DNA of 64,000 nt, taken from assembly GCF_000383955.1 (NCBI RefSeq), contig NZ_KB913013.1, positions 3,615,694 through 3,679,693 on the forward strand, read 5' to 3'. Each line of letters begins with the position of its first letter. Positions within the stretch are counted from its first letter, which is position 1. Made by a program: the position numbers and the translations under genes. The notes below the pieces were generated by a model. It was not told the DNA's origin, searched no databases, and saw only the letters and a list, made by a program, of their open reading frames with translations. Below, in pieces: positions 49,647 through 58,348 of the stretch. The DNA comes from Rudanella lutea DSM 19387. GTDB lineage: Bacteria > Bacteroidota > Bacteroidia > Cytophagales > Spirosomataceae.

Positions 49647-50156
49647 ATGAAGATACCCCACAGGCTGTCGCTTGTTATCGCTTTGGGCATTATGCTGCTC
49701 AGTGCTGGCTGCTCAACCAGTTCTATTTACGTGGTGCGCCACGCCGAACGGCTCAACGACTCCGACACCACGAGCCTGTCGGCCGCGGGTCTGCTGCGGG
49801 CGCGGGCATTGGCCGGTTTGCTGGCCAACGCGCAAATTGACAGTATCTACATCACGCCGTACCGCCGTACCGAGCAAACGGCCGCTCCGTTGGCCACTCA
49901 ACTGGGCCTACCCCTCACCCGCTATCCGGCATCGCCCGTAACGGCCATTACCGGTCGGTTACGTCAGCTGCGGGGCAAAAATGCGCTCGTAGTGGGCCAT
50001 AGCAACACCATTCTGGAAATTGCCCGCGGGCTGGGCACTACCCCGTCTATCCAAAAAATAGAGCACGCCGACTATCAAAATCTCCTGTTCATCCGGATGC
50101 GTCGTACACCTTTTGGGCAACGTGCGCATCTTTACGAGCAGAAAATAAACCCGTAA
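49647..50156 (+). CDS. Histidine phosphatase family lipoprotein
   Basis: A 169-aa protein. A lipobox L-S-A-G-C at 18-22 predicts lipidation at C22 and export. The phosphohistidine motif is Y-V-V-R-H-A-E-R (R31, H32), the second catalytic His is in V-V-G-H-S-N-T, and R-R-T-E-Q-T-A-A-P-L supplies another arginine. It is shorter than most phosphoglycerate-mutase-like enzymes but has the complete catalytic set. Its substrate, likely a small phosphate ester in the envelope, is unknown. It is followed by a small secreted protein, 21 bp away. Confidence 0.88.
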   Translation: MKIPHRLSLVIALGIMLLSAGCSTSSIYVVRHAERLNDSDTTSLSAAGLLRARALAGLLANAQIDSIYITPYRRTEQTAAPLATQLGLPLTRYPASPVTAITGRLRQLRGKNALVVGHSNTILEIARGLGTTPSIQKIEHADYQNLLFIRMRRTPFGQRAHLYEQKINP

Positions 50157-50177
50157 CCAAATCACAATCCCCTGATT

Positions 50178-50654
50178 ATGCTTCGAATAGGTTTTTTGCT
50201 GCTCTGCCTCATGGGTAGCAGTTTGGCTGGCTTTGGGCAAAAGGCCACGGTCAAACGTACACCCAAAACGGCCACCTCTCCGCTCACCTACAAAGGACGG
50301 GTGATAACCGTAACCACCGGAGGAGGTTTTACCGGCCGGTCTACGTCGTATAGTTTGCAGGACGACGGTCGGCTCTACGGCAAGCGCAGTACCGATGCCG
50401 CATACGCGCTACTCGGCAAACAATCGGCCCCGAATACCCGGCGGGTGTTTTGGTCGCTGGAAGACCGGTGTAAAATCAAAACAACCCAGTTTGATAACCC
50501 CGGCAACACGTACAAAGCCGTAAGCTGGCGCAAAGGCACCGAAACGTACACCGTAACCTGGGGCAGCCCCAAAGACAGTGTGCCCGACAGTTACGAGAAA
50601 TTCTACAGTGCATTTATGGCGACGATTCCGGCCAATATGCGCCTGAAAAAGTAA
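50178..50654 (+). CDS. Secreted protein of unknown function
   Basis: A 158-aa protein with a signal peptide (L-R-I-G-F-L-L-L-C-L-M-G-S-S-L-A-G-F-G-Q, cleavage near residue 20) and a basic, beta-rich mature part (V-I-T-V-T-T-G-G-G-F-T-G-R, then S-Y-S-L-Q-D-D-G-R-L-Y-G-K). The tail F-Y-S-A-F-M-A-T-I-P-A-N is helical. I recognise no family. It is probably co-transcribed with the phosphatase lipoprotein, and may serve in the same envelope process. Confidence 0.65.
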   Translation: MLRIGFLLLCLMGSSLAGFGQKATVKRTPKTATSPLTYKGRVITVTTGGGFTGRSTSYSLQDDGRLYGKRSTDAAYALLGKQSAPNTRRVFWSLEDRCKIKTTQFDNPGNTYKAVSWRKGTETYTVTWGSPKDSVPDSYEKFYSAFMATIPANMRLKK

Positions 50655-50731
50655 ACGAGTACCCCGGTTCCGGCCTAGGTTCCGGGTAAGCATTCCCCTG
50701 AGTACCCACCCCGTCACTACCACCAACTTTT

Positions 50732-53700
50732 ATGAAACCCGTTTACCTCTCTTTTTTATGCCTGGCCGGCACAGCGGTGCTGGCACAACCCCCCTCGGTC
50801 CAACCGCCAGCCGCCGGGTTCCGAATGAAACACAAAACCGAGCGCCCGGTCGATAACCTGTCCCGGCGAATCGGGGCCGACGAAGCGCCCATCCCCGTGT
50901 CGCGGAGCCGAAAGCAAGCGCTGATGAGCAACGTGGCGACCCAGAAAGGTCTGCAACCTCTCCGGCTACGCGTGGTTCGCGATGGGACAACGGGCTTGCC
51001 TATCTACATCGAAAACCGCGCCGTAGCTAAGCTGGCTCCCCGCAAACCTGGCGTGGGGGCACCCTTGTCGGGTGCGCAGGCCCGCACGAGCGCCGTAGCC
51101 GTTACGTTTCAGTTCCTGGATCAGGTGCGGGGGCTACTCAACATCGACAAGCCCGCGTCGTCGTTTGAAGTCCGGCAAGCCGAAACCGACGCCATGGGCC
51201 AAACCCACGTTCGCCTGACGCAGACGTACAAAGGGGTGCCAGTATTCGGGGCCGAACTGGTGGCTCACCTGACCGAGGGCGTGGTGGGGCTGCTCAACGG
51301 GCAGTACCAAACCGTGGCCGACGGCATCAATACGACCCCAAAACTCTCGATGAAGCAGGCCGTGTCGCGGGCGCTGACCGATGTGGGTAAAACGGGTGTA
51401 GTGCGTACGTTTGGTAGCAATCTGCTGAATCTGGAGCAGGCTAAAGGCGACCTTTGCCTGTATCCCGTCGGGGCAACGCACCGGCTGGCCTACGAGCTGA
51501 CCATCCGGCCGAGTATGGTGCAGCGGTGGGCGTACTGGGTGGACGCCGAAACGGGCGAGGTACTCGACAAGGCCAACACCACCTGTAGCTTTGCCGGGCC
51601 TATCAAAGCCACGGCCCGCGACCTCAATGGCGTGTCGCGGACGTTCTCGACGTACCAGAAAACGACCAGTCAGCATTTCCTGATCGATGCGTCGCGCTCG
51701 ATGTTCAACAACGCTGCATCGACTATTCCTGACAAAACGGTGGGTGGTCTGGTCACGGTAGACTCGCGCAATACCTACGGCGACAACCAGAAATTCTGGC
51801 ACATCAGCTCATCGAACAACACCGACTGGACACCCACGGCGGTGTCGGCTCATTACAACGCGGGGCTGGCCTACGATTATTTCCGCAACACCCACGCCCG
51901 TAACTCGCTCAATGGCAAGGGCGGAACGATGATTTCGGTGGTCAACGTAGCCGACGAAGACGACGGAACCGCGATGGATAATGCCTACTGGAACGGCGAG
52001 TTTATCGCGTACGGTAACGGTAAAACGCTCTTTAAACCGCTGGGTGGTAGCCTCGATGTGGCGGGGCACGAAATGACGCATGGCGTGATCGAAAACTCGG
52101 CCAATCTGGTCTATAAAAGTCAGTCGGGAGCCATCAATGAGTCGATGGCCGATGTGTTTGGTGTCATGATCGACCGGGATGACTGGACCTTAGGCGAGGA
52201 AATCATCAAATCGACCCGGTACACGCAGGGTGCTTTGCGGAGCTTGGCCAACCCAAATCAGGGTGGTAAGAATGACTACGGCTGGCAGCCTAAAACGATG
52301 GCCGAATACCAGAATATGGCTGCCGACGACGATAACGGGGGCGTGCACGTCAACAGCGGGATTCCCAACTACGCGTTTTACCTGTTTGCCACCAGTGTAA
52401 GCAAAGAAAAGGCCGAAAAAGTGTATTACCGTGCCCTGACGAACTACCTCACCCGAACGTCGAAGTTTCTTGACCTGCGTTTGGCGGTTATCAAAGCGGC
52501 CTCCGACCTGCACGGGGCCAACAGCGCCGAGGTGGCCGCGGCCAAATCGGCGTTCGATAGGGTAGGGATTGTGGAAAGCACCCAAACCACTCCCGACCCC
52601 AAAACCGACATTCCCGTGGCGCAGGGGCAGGATCTGATGCTGCTCTACGGCACCGACAAAAAACTGTATTCGACGGTTGTGGGCTCCAATAAGTTTGATC
52701 TGAAAAGTAGTCAGGGTATGACACACCGCCCCAGCGTGACCGACGACGGTAAGTTTGCCTATTACGTGTCGCCCGACAAACGCATCCGGGCCGTGAGCCT
52801 GACCGGTACGCCTACCGAAACGGTTATTTCGAACGAGACCCGCTGGGACAACGTCGCTATTTCGAAAGATGGTACCAAACTGGCGGCTCTTTCGGCCGAG
52901 GCCGAACCCAAAGTCTACGTGTACAGCTTCGACCGGAAAGTCTGGAAAACCTTTACCCTGTACAACCCTACCTACAGCGAGGGCATTACGAACGGCGACG
53001 TGCAGTATGCCGACTCGTTTGAGTGGGATCTGACGGGCGAAAACCTCATTTATGATGCCTACAACGAGCTGACCAACGCCGACGGCGACGATATCAGTTA
53101 CTGGGATGTGGGCTTTATCAACGTCTGGGACAACAAGACGAAAAACTTTGCGTCGGGCGAAATCGAAAAGCTGTTTTCGAGCCTGGAAGATGGGGAGAGT
53201 GTCGGGAATCCGTCGTATGCCAAAAACTCGCCCAACATCATTGCCTTCGATTATTTTTATGAAGACGATGACGAATACTACATCGTAGCCGCCGATGTGG
53301 ACAAAGGTGAGCTTGAAGCGGTTTACGAAAACAATACCCTTGGCTTCCCGAGTTATTCGCGGCTCGACAACCGGCTGGTGTTCACGGTCGAAACCGACGC
53401 GGGGGTTGAAAATATAGCCGCTATTAATCTGGCCGCCGATAAAATCACCCCTTCGGGCTCGGTGCAGACCCTGGTCAACCGGGCTAAATGGCCGGTTTGG
53501 TACACCCAGGCGACCCGTACGATCCCAACCAAAACGGCTCAGACAATCTCGTTCAACAGCCTGCCCGACCGGTATGCCAATGAACCCGAGTTTACGCTGG
53601 CGGCTACCTCATCGGCTGGGTTGGCGGTGCAATACTCGGTGCGGTCGGGGCCGGCCGAGCTCAATGGCAACAAGGTGCGCGTTACGGGACCCGGCACCGT

Positions 53701-54040
53701 GGTGATTCGGGCGTATCAGGACGGCAACAACCAATTTTATGCCGCTACCCCCGTCGACCGGACGTTTACCGTACTGGCGGTGCTGGGCCTTGAACCCGAC
53801 TGGGCTACTGCCTTAAAACTATACCCCAACCCCGCCCCGGCGCAGGTAATGGTAGAGGTTCCCCCGACTGTAATCATCGACCGGATTACGCTCAGTAGCC
53901 TGACCGGCACGCAACTGATGGAGCAACCTGTGCGGAGTCATCGGGCTACGCTTTCGGTGGCGCATCTGCCAAAAGGTGTTTACCTCGTGACCCTCGAAAC
54001 GGCCAAAGGCATGGTGAGCCGAAAGCTGGTTAAGGAGTAA
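50732..54040 (+). CDS. Secreted M4 (thermolysin-like) metalloprotease with PD40-like propeller and T9SS-type tail
   Basis: A 1102-aa secreted protease. Order: signal peptide (1-20); FTP and PepSY-like propeptide (about 100-285); M4 peptidase core (about 300-615) with zinc motif H-E-M-T-H at 446-450 and third ligand E470 in N-E-S-M-A-D, exactly 19 residues later; a WD40/PD40-like set of blades (about 630-920; D-G-T-K-L-A-A-L and similar lines, with an acidic E-D-D-D-E-Y-Y); an Ig-like or MBG-like beta domain (about 930-1010); and an 80-residue C-terminal region with L-K-L-Y-P-N-P-A and K-G-V-Y-L-V, typical of type IX secretion sorting domains. It is far longer than thermolysin (about 550 aa precursor). 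Confidence 0.93.
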   Translation: MKPVYLSFLCLAGTAVLAQPPSVQPPAAGFRMKHKTERPVDNLSRRIGADEAPIPVSRSRKQALMSNVATQKGLQPLRLRVVRDGTTGLPIYIENRAVAKLAPRKPGVGAPLSGAQARTSAVAVTFQFLDQVRGLLNIDKPASSFEVRQAETDAMGQTHVRLTQTYKGVPVFGAELVAHLTEGVVGLLNGQYQTVADGINTTPKLSMKQAVSRALTDVGKTGVVRTFGSNLLNLEQAKGDLCLYPVGATHRLAYELTIRPSMVQRWAYWVDAETGEVLDKANTTCSFAGPIKATARDLNGVSRTFSTYQKTTSQHFLIDASRSMFNNAASTIPDKTVGGLVTVDSRNTYGDNQKFWHISSSNNTDWTPTAVSAHYNAGLAYDYFRNTHARNSLNGKGGTMISVVNVADEDDGTAMDNAYWNGEFIAYGNGKTLFKPLGGSLDVAGHEMTHGVIENSANLVYKSQSGAINESMADVFGVMIDRDDWTLGEEIIKSTRYTQGALRSLANPNQGGKNDYGWQPKTMAEYQNMAADDDNGGVHVNSGIPNYAFYLFATSVSKEKAEKVYYRALTNYLTRTSKFLDLRLAVIKAASDLHGANSAEVAAAKSAFDRVGIVESTQTTPDPKTDIPVAQGQDLMLLYGTDKKLYSTVVGSNKFDLKSSQGMTHRPSVTDDGKFAYYVSPDKRIRAVSLTGTPTETVISNETRWDNVAISKDGTKLAALSAEAEPKVYVYSFDRKVWKTFTLYNPTYSEGITNGDVQYADSFEWDLTGENLIYDAYNELTNADGDDISYWDVGFINVWDNKTKNFASGEIEKLFSSLEDGESVGNPSYAKNSPNIIAFDYFYEDDDEYYIVAADVDKGELEAVYENNTLGFPSYSRLDNRLVFTVETDAGVENIAAINLAADKITPSGSVQTLVNRAKWPVWYTQATRTIPTKTAQTISFNSLPDRYANEPEFTLAATSSAGLAVQYSVRSGPAELNGNKVRVTGPGTVVIRAYQDGNNQFYAATPVDRTFTVLAVLGLEPDWATALKLYPNPAPAQVMVEVPPTVIIDRITLSSLTGTQLMEQPVRSHRATLSVAHLPKGVYLVTLETAKGMVSRKLVKE

Positions 54041-54083
54041 AACACCGGGGGCGGCACCACATTGGTGCCGCCCCCGGTGTTTT
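54039..54083. terminator. Bidirectional terminator, 21-bp perfect stem
   Basis: 54039-54059 and 54063-54083 are exact reverse complements (core ACACCGGGGGCGGCACC) with a CAT loop and A/T runs at both ends. It overlaps the M4 stop codon and faces the convergent TonB-domain gene. Confidence 0.9.
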
Positions 54084-54145
54084 AGGCTAACAGTGTGAGT
54101 GCGCAGGCGGGCCGCATAGCCTACCCATCACTCCAAAAAACGGGG

Positions 54146-54754
54146 TTACTTCGCCTGTTGCTTTAAAGCCTCTGGTTCCAGCTCAAACGCAATCGGGAGA
54201 ACATAACGCACATTGAGCGGTTTCCCGTCCTGGCTGCCCGGTTTCCATTTGGGCATCCGGCTCGTGACACGGATCGCTTCTTCATCGCACCCAAAGCCGA
54301 TTCCCTTGAGAACCTTCGCGTCGGCAATGCCACCGTCTTGCGTAACCACAAAGCTCATAAATACCCGGCCCTGAACATTGGCTCGTTGGGCCGCAGCCGG
54401 GTAGCGCAGGTTCTCCTGAAGATACTTACTGAGGCCATCCATTCCGCCGGGAAACTCAGGTTGTTTTTCCACAACCGTGAAAATTTCGCCCTTTATCTGC
54501 GTCAGTTTCAGGGATTGGTCTACCTTCTCCCGATTGTTGACCGCCTGATCAATTTCCTTCTCTACCTGCGTACACATGAGCAACAGCCCCGCAAATGCCA
54601 GTACAAACGGATAGCGCCAGAGCGCGCGGGGTGAGGAGTTTGGTTTGGTAAGCATCTGTACGCGTTGTTTGAGTTCGGAGAGACGGAGAAATGAGTTGGT
54701 GAGTTCGTAACCGGGTACGTTAGTGTTTGGCCGGTTCTGCTGGTTTGGTTTCAT
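54146..54754 (-). CDS. TonB C-terminal domain protein, apparently derived from an M56-type protein
   Basis: A 202-aa protein from the ATG at 54754, which lies inside the 3' end of the M56 gene (35-bp overlap, another frame). Residues 18-62 (E-L-T-N-S-F-L-R-L-S-E-L-K-Q-R-V and R-A-L-W-R-Y-P-F-V-L) align with residues 232-278 of the upstream M56 protein (A-L-T-N-S-F-F-K-P-S-L-L-V-P-R-L), the stretch after the peptidase core including the last membrane helix. The rest (about 105-195) is a TonB C-terminal domain (L-R-Y-P-A-A-A-Q-R-A-N-V-Q-G-R-V). It looks like the back half of an M56-TonB fusion without its peptidase. It is probably translated by coupling to the M56 gene. Confidence 0.8.
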   Translation of the reverse strand: MKPNQQNRPNTNVPGYELTNSFLRLSELKQRVQMLTKPNSSPRALWRYPFVLAFAGLLLMCTQVEKEIDQAVNNREKVDQSLKLTQIKGEIFTVVEKQPEFPGGMDGLSKYLQENLRYPAAAQRANVQGRVFMSFVVTQDGGIADAKVLKGIGFGCDEEAIRVTSRMPKWKPGSQDGKPLNVRYVLPIAFELEPEALKQQAK

Positions 54755-56258
54755 CTTTCTTGCCTGTTTTTGTGGTGACAATAACGACGCCATGCGTGCC
54801 CTTCTCGCCATAAATAGCGTAAGCCGAAGAGCCTTTCAACACATTAATTGACTCGATTTCCTTGGGGTTAAGTTCGCTCAGTCCTACCTCTGATTGCTGG
54901 ACTATACCATCCACAATAAACAGGGGAGGTGGAGTGCCGAGCCCAGCCGAATTGCCACGAATCCGAATCTGGACAGGGCTACTATTGGTATCACCGACCG
55001 CCATTCTACGTTGCCCCACAATCCTGTGCTCCTGAACAGTAATAATATCTTCTGCCCGCCCTTGTGTTGAAATCGGGTCTGTAGTTTGACGAGACACCGG
55101 TTGTTTTTTGCCCGAAGGCGACGCAGACTTTTGCGAGGCCGGCCGCCCACTCTGTGGGGCTAACCGTATCATAATTTCTTTCCCGGCTTGTGCCACTACT
55201 TCCTGTGATACGAACCCGGCAAAACTGACCACCAATCGGGTACCCGGCTTTGTGTAAATTTCAAATTGACCATTCCGGTCGGTAATGGTGCCCTGTGTGG
55301 CATTACTCACGATCACGTGGGCGCCGGGGAGCGCTTTGTGGTCAGATCCCACCACGCGCCCTTTTATGGGGCTTGGCTTTTGCGTCTGAAATGGCTCCAC
55401 GATCAAGTGTTCCATTTCGGGCCGGGCGGCCGTCAGCGCCAGCGTAACCAACGTAACCGGTAGCACGAGCGCATACTTGCCCAGTGCCCAGCGGTTGGTG
55501 GTCCGGCGTTGCAGCATACGAAGCCTGGGCACCAGCAGAGAAGGCTTGAAGAACGAGTTGGTAAGCGCTTCGGGTCCGTCGCCGAGGGCGTAGGTCACCA
55601 GATACCGGGCATAGTCGGCCCGGTGCGTAGCTGAAGCGCCCGCATCGGCCAGAAACTCGTGTACTTGCCGAATGGACGCCCGGTATGCCAACAGCACCGG
55701 GTTGTACCAGAACAGGGTCTGCATGACCTCAAAAAAGAGCACGTCGGCACTGTGCCATTGCCGGATGTGCACTAGCTCGTGGGCCCGAACAGCCTCCACC
55801 TGCCGGTCGGCGGGGCTCAGTACCATGTATCGGAAAAACGAGAACGTAGGCGTTTGCGGGTCTGATGGCTGTACCAGCGTATAGTCCTCCAGCGTTTGTT
55901 GGGGGTGTTGATGAATGTAGTCGAATAGCCGCGTTGTTCGCCAGGTGAGCCGAACCAGCAACGCCAGCGCTACCAGCCCGTAAGCCCACCAACCCAGGGC
56001 CACCCAGTCGGGGCCGGTGGGGGTTGCCTCGGCCCGAACGGGCGTAAGGGTAGGCAGTTGAACCGGCGTAGCGGGCAAAGCCGCCACCGTCTCGGTGGGC
56101 AGTTCAACCAACGGTAAGACGAGTGAGAGCACGGCCGAAGCCAGCAGATAGGCCCGGTTGAGGCCGAAAAACGTGTGCCGCCGGAGCAGCAGGTAGTAAC
56201 ACCCAAAAAAGAGCAGCAGGTATAAATTGGTGCGGATAAAATAGTCCAAGGCGGTCAT
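54720..56258 (-). CDS. BlaR1-like M56 peptidase fused to a carboxypeptidase-like and a TonB-receptor plug domain
   Basis: A 512-aa membrane protein. Three to four helices surround an M56 (BlaR1/MecR1) metallopeptidase core with the zinc motif H-E-L-V-H at 160-164 and a further Glu at about E201 (V-H-E-F-L-A-D). A final helix lies at about 260-277. The exported tail has a carboxypeptidase-regulatory-like beta domain (about 297-365, K-G-R-V-V-G-S-D-H-K-A-L-P-G-A-H-V) and a domain resembling the TonB-dependent receptor plug (about 425-498, R-I-R-G-N-S-A-G, P-L-F-I-V-D-G, S-I-N-V-L-K-G-S-S-A). M56 peptidases sense a signal and inactivate the BlaI repressor, encoded immediately upstream with a 4-bp overlap. 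Confidence 0.88.
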   Translation of the reverse strand: MTALDYFIRTNLYLLLFFGCYYLLLRRHTFFGLNRAYLLASAVLSLVLPLVELPTETVAALPATPVQLPTLTPVRAEATPTGPDWVALGWWAYGLVALALLVRLTWRTTRLFDYIHQHPQQTLEDYTLVQPSDPQTPTFSFFRYMVLSPADRQVEAVRAHELVHIRQWHSADVLFFEVMQTLFWYNPVLLAYRASIRQVHEFLADAGASATHRADYARYLVTYALGDGPEALTNSFFKPSLLVPRLRMLQRRTTNRWALGKYALVLPVTLVTLALTAARPEMEHLIVEPFQTQKPSPIKGRVVGSDHKALPGAHVIVSNATQGTITDRNGQFEIYTKPGTRLVVSFAGFVSQEVVAQAGKEIMIRLAPQSGRPASQKSASPSGKKQPVSRQTTDPISTQGRAEDIITVQEHRIVGQRRMAVGDTNSSPVQIRIRGNSAGLGTPPPLFIVDGIVQQSEVGLSELNPKEIESINVLKGSSAYAIYGEKGTHGVVIVTTKTGKKDETKPAEPAKH

Positions 56259-56629
56259 GGCTCGGTTTTGTTTTGGTTTAGTAGCCGGATTATTTCATCG
56301 GCTTCGTTCAGGCTTAGGTTTTTCTCTTTCACAAAAAACGACACCAGCTTTTTGAGCGAGTTGTCGAAGTAGTTGCTCATGAGCTGCTCGGTCTGGAAAC
56401 GCCGATACTGCTCTTCCGTAATCAGGGCGTAGTATTCGTGCGTTTTGCCGTACGCAGTGTAGCCCACCAGCCCTTTCTTTTCCAGAATCCGGATAATCGT
56501 CGAAACCGTATTGTAGGCTGGCTTAGGCTCGGGGAGCTGCGCCAGTACATCCTTTACAAATGCGCGGTCCAGCTGCCAAAGCACCCGCATAATTTCCTCC
56601 TCCGCTTTGGTGAGTTCACGTACTTCCAT
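56255..56629 (-). CDS. BlaI/MecI/CopY-family transcriptional repressor
   Basis: A 124-aa winged-helix repressor. E-V-R-E-L-T-K-A-E-E-E-I-M-R-V-L-W-Q-L and Y-N-T-V-S-T-I-I-R-I-L-E-K-K-G-L-V-G are the classic BlaI/MecI helix-turn-helix, and Y-F-D-N-S-L-K-K-L-V-S-F-F is the dimer region. It is followed, with overlapping stop and start, by the M56 peptidase, the normal order of this sensor/repressor pair. In this lineage the pair is not necessarily linked to beta-lactam resistance; no beta-lactamase gene is next to it. The target operators are probably the palindromes at 56651-56693. The start at 56629 matches the family. Confidence 0.93.
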   Translation of the reverse strand: MEVRELTKAEEEIMRVLWQLDRAFVKDVLAQLPEPKPAYNTVSTIIRILEKKGLVGYTAYGKTHEYYALITEEQYRRFQTEQLMSNYFDNSLKKLVSFFVKEKNLSLNEADEIIRLLNQNKTEP

Positions 56630-56650
56630 ACCGATTATCAATGAGTTACG

Positions 56651-56693
56651 ACGTTATAACGTAGTTTTTAGTTTCAAAACTAATAATTTAGTT
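56651..56693. promoter_or_regulatory. Operator candidates upstream of the BlaI-M56 unit and the divergent S41 gene
   Basis: ACGTTATAACGT (56651-56662) is a perfect palindrome. TTAGTTT-CA-AAACTAA (56668-56683) has 7-bp arms, and a further TTAGTT stands at 56688-56693, so the half-site TTAGTT occurs three times in alternating orientation. This layout suits a BlaI-type dimer. Direct proof is lacking. Confidence 0.5.
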
Positions 56694-56831
56694 ATTTGTT
56701 TCAAATTTTTTTAACCAAATTTTATTTATACCATCAAGCAAGTAGATTGATAATTAATTGGCCTGCTTTTATATTCACAGAATAATTTATGCTAGCCCGA
56801 CCGACGTAGGTTAGTAACCGTAACGTACTCC

Positions 56832-58331
56832 ATGAAGCAGGTTATTGTCGTTTGCCTGATTACTATATTCGTTCAGTTAGCCGGGGCGGTGTCGGGACAA
56901 ACCCTGACCCCCTCCGAAGCACGGGAGGATATTGAGTTTCTGAAACGTCGGCTCGATCAGCTCCACCCGGCTATTGGGCATTACACGCCCCGCGCCCGCT
57001 ACGAACGCCTGTACGACTCGCTTTATAATCAGCTGAACACGTCGGTCGAGTATCTGCATTTTTTTCGGCATGTGAGTCCGCTCGTGAGCGCCCTCAAAGA
57101 CGGCCATACCAACCTGAACCATCGGCGGTCGTATATCGACAAGCACACCCGCTATTTTCCGTTTTTTATCCGTGACGCTGGTACTGGGTATTTCGTGACC
57201 CACAATGTCTCGGCCGATACAACCCTCCGGCGCGGCACCGAACTGCTCACGATCGACGGGCGGACGGTGGCGAGTATTCATCAGGAATTGATGGAAAACG
57301 ACCGGTCGGGCTCCGATGGCGACAACCTGACGGGCCGGCGGCAGTGGAGTTTGCACCAGTTTGCCGACTACTACGCGGCCTGGTTTTCGGCCGTCGATTC
57401 GCTCACCATTACGTACCGACTGGCCAATGATTCTCTGCGACTTATTCGTAAAACCCGGATTCCGTGTGTTACGCTTCAGCAATTTCGGGCTACCATGCAA
57501 AAGCGCTACAGCCACGAAACCGAGTACCACAGCAATCTGTCGGTACGGGTAGTAGATACCCTGTCGCGGACGGCCGTTCTGCGCGTTTCTACGTTTATGG
57601 GTGCGAAACGACACGACCCCTTTCAGTTGGCTTATAAGCGTCGGTTGAAGAAGGCCTTCCGCCAGATTCAGGACCAGAAAATAGAAAACCTCGTGGTCGA
57701 CTTGCAGCATAATGGCGGGGGTATGGTGCTCAACTCGGCGCGGTTGCTGCAATACTGGATGCCCGAGAAGTTTACGATCATGCAGCGTGAGCAACTCAAA
57801 AAAGCGGCTCGGGCCGAATTGGTGACCCGCTGGAATCCGTTTTCGGCCCTTCAGTTTTCCATGCAGTACAAGTCCGACGGTCGGGGTGGTTTTTCGAGCC
57901 GCTCGCACAAGCGGCAGTTCCGGCCCCGGCGTACGCTGGCCTACAAAGGCAATCTGTATTTTCTGATGAATGGGGCCTCGTTTTCGGCGGCTACATCGGT
58001 GCTGGCGAAGTCGTTGGACGCGGGTGTAGGTACGTTTGTGGGCGAAGCCTGCGGGGGCGCGTACTGGGGCGATTTTGCCGGTCATTTCAAAACTGTGACT
58101 CTACCCAACTCCCGGATTCAGGTGCGTATTCCGCTCAAGAAACTCACCCATGCCGTTGACCCGGAGCGGGCCAATGGCTTTACGGTGGAGCCCGATTATA
58201 CCGTTGGCCGCACCTACGACGACCTCTTGCACAACCGAGACTATACACTTACCAAAACGCTTGAATTGATCCGTCGTGGTTTTGTGGCCCGTAAGCCCAT
58301 GGTGGTGCGGCCGTTGCAAGCTTCGCGCTGA
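56832..58331 (+). CDS. S41-family peptidase (tail-specific protease-like), secreted
   Basis: A 499-aa protein with a signal peptide (V-I-V-V-C-L-I-T-I-F-V-Q-L-A-G-A-V-S-G-Q, cleavage near 22), then a helical N-terminal region (L-D-Q-L-H-P-A-I-G-H-Y-T) found in Bacteroidota S41 proteins, a degenerate PDZ-like part (L-L-T-I-D-G-R-T-V-A-S-I), and the S41 fold with N-L-V-V-D-L-Q-H-N-G-G-G and the nucleophile likely S385 in G-A-S-F-S-A-A-T-S (381-389). It lies divergent from the BlaI repressor across a region of candidate operators, so it may be part of that regulon. It is separate from the S41 lipoprotein at 4.3 kb. Confidence 0.9.
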   Translation: MKQVIVVCLITIFVQLAGAVSGQTLTPSEAREDIEFLKRRLDQLHPAIGHYTPRARYERLYDSLYNQLNTSVEYLHFFRHVSPLVSALKDGHTNLNHRRSYIDKHTRYFPFFIRDAGTGYFVTHNVSADTTLRRGTELLTIDGRTVASIHQELMENDRSGSDGDNLTGRRQWSLHQFADYYAAWFSAVDSLTITYRLANDSLRLIRKTRIPCVTLQQFRATMQKRYSHETEYHSNLSVRVVDTLSRTAVLRVSTFMGAKRHDPFQLAYKRRLKKAFRQIQDQKIENLVVDLQHNGGGMVLNSARLLQYWMPEKFTIMQREQLKKAARAELVTRWNPFSALQFSMQYKSDGRGGFSSRSHKRQFRPRRTLAYKGNLYFLMNGASFSAATSVLAKSLDAGVGTFVGEACGGAYWGDFAGHFKTVTLPNSRIQVRIPLKKLTHAVDPERANGFTVEPDYTVGRTYDDLLHNRDYTLTKTLELIRRGFVARKPMVVRPLQASR

Positions 58332-58348
58332 TTGCGTACTTTTATCCT

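Noticed and set aside
56877-58085. 402-aa open frame opposite the S41 protease
   Set aside because: Antisense shadow of a well-defined protease with signal peptide and active-site motif. No start context or family on the other strand.
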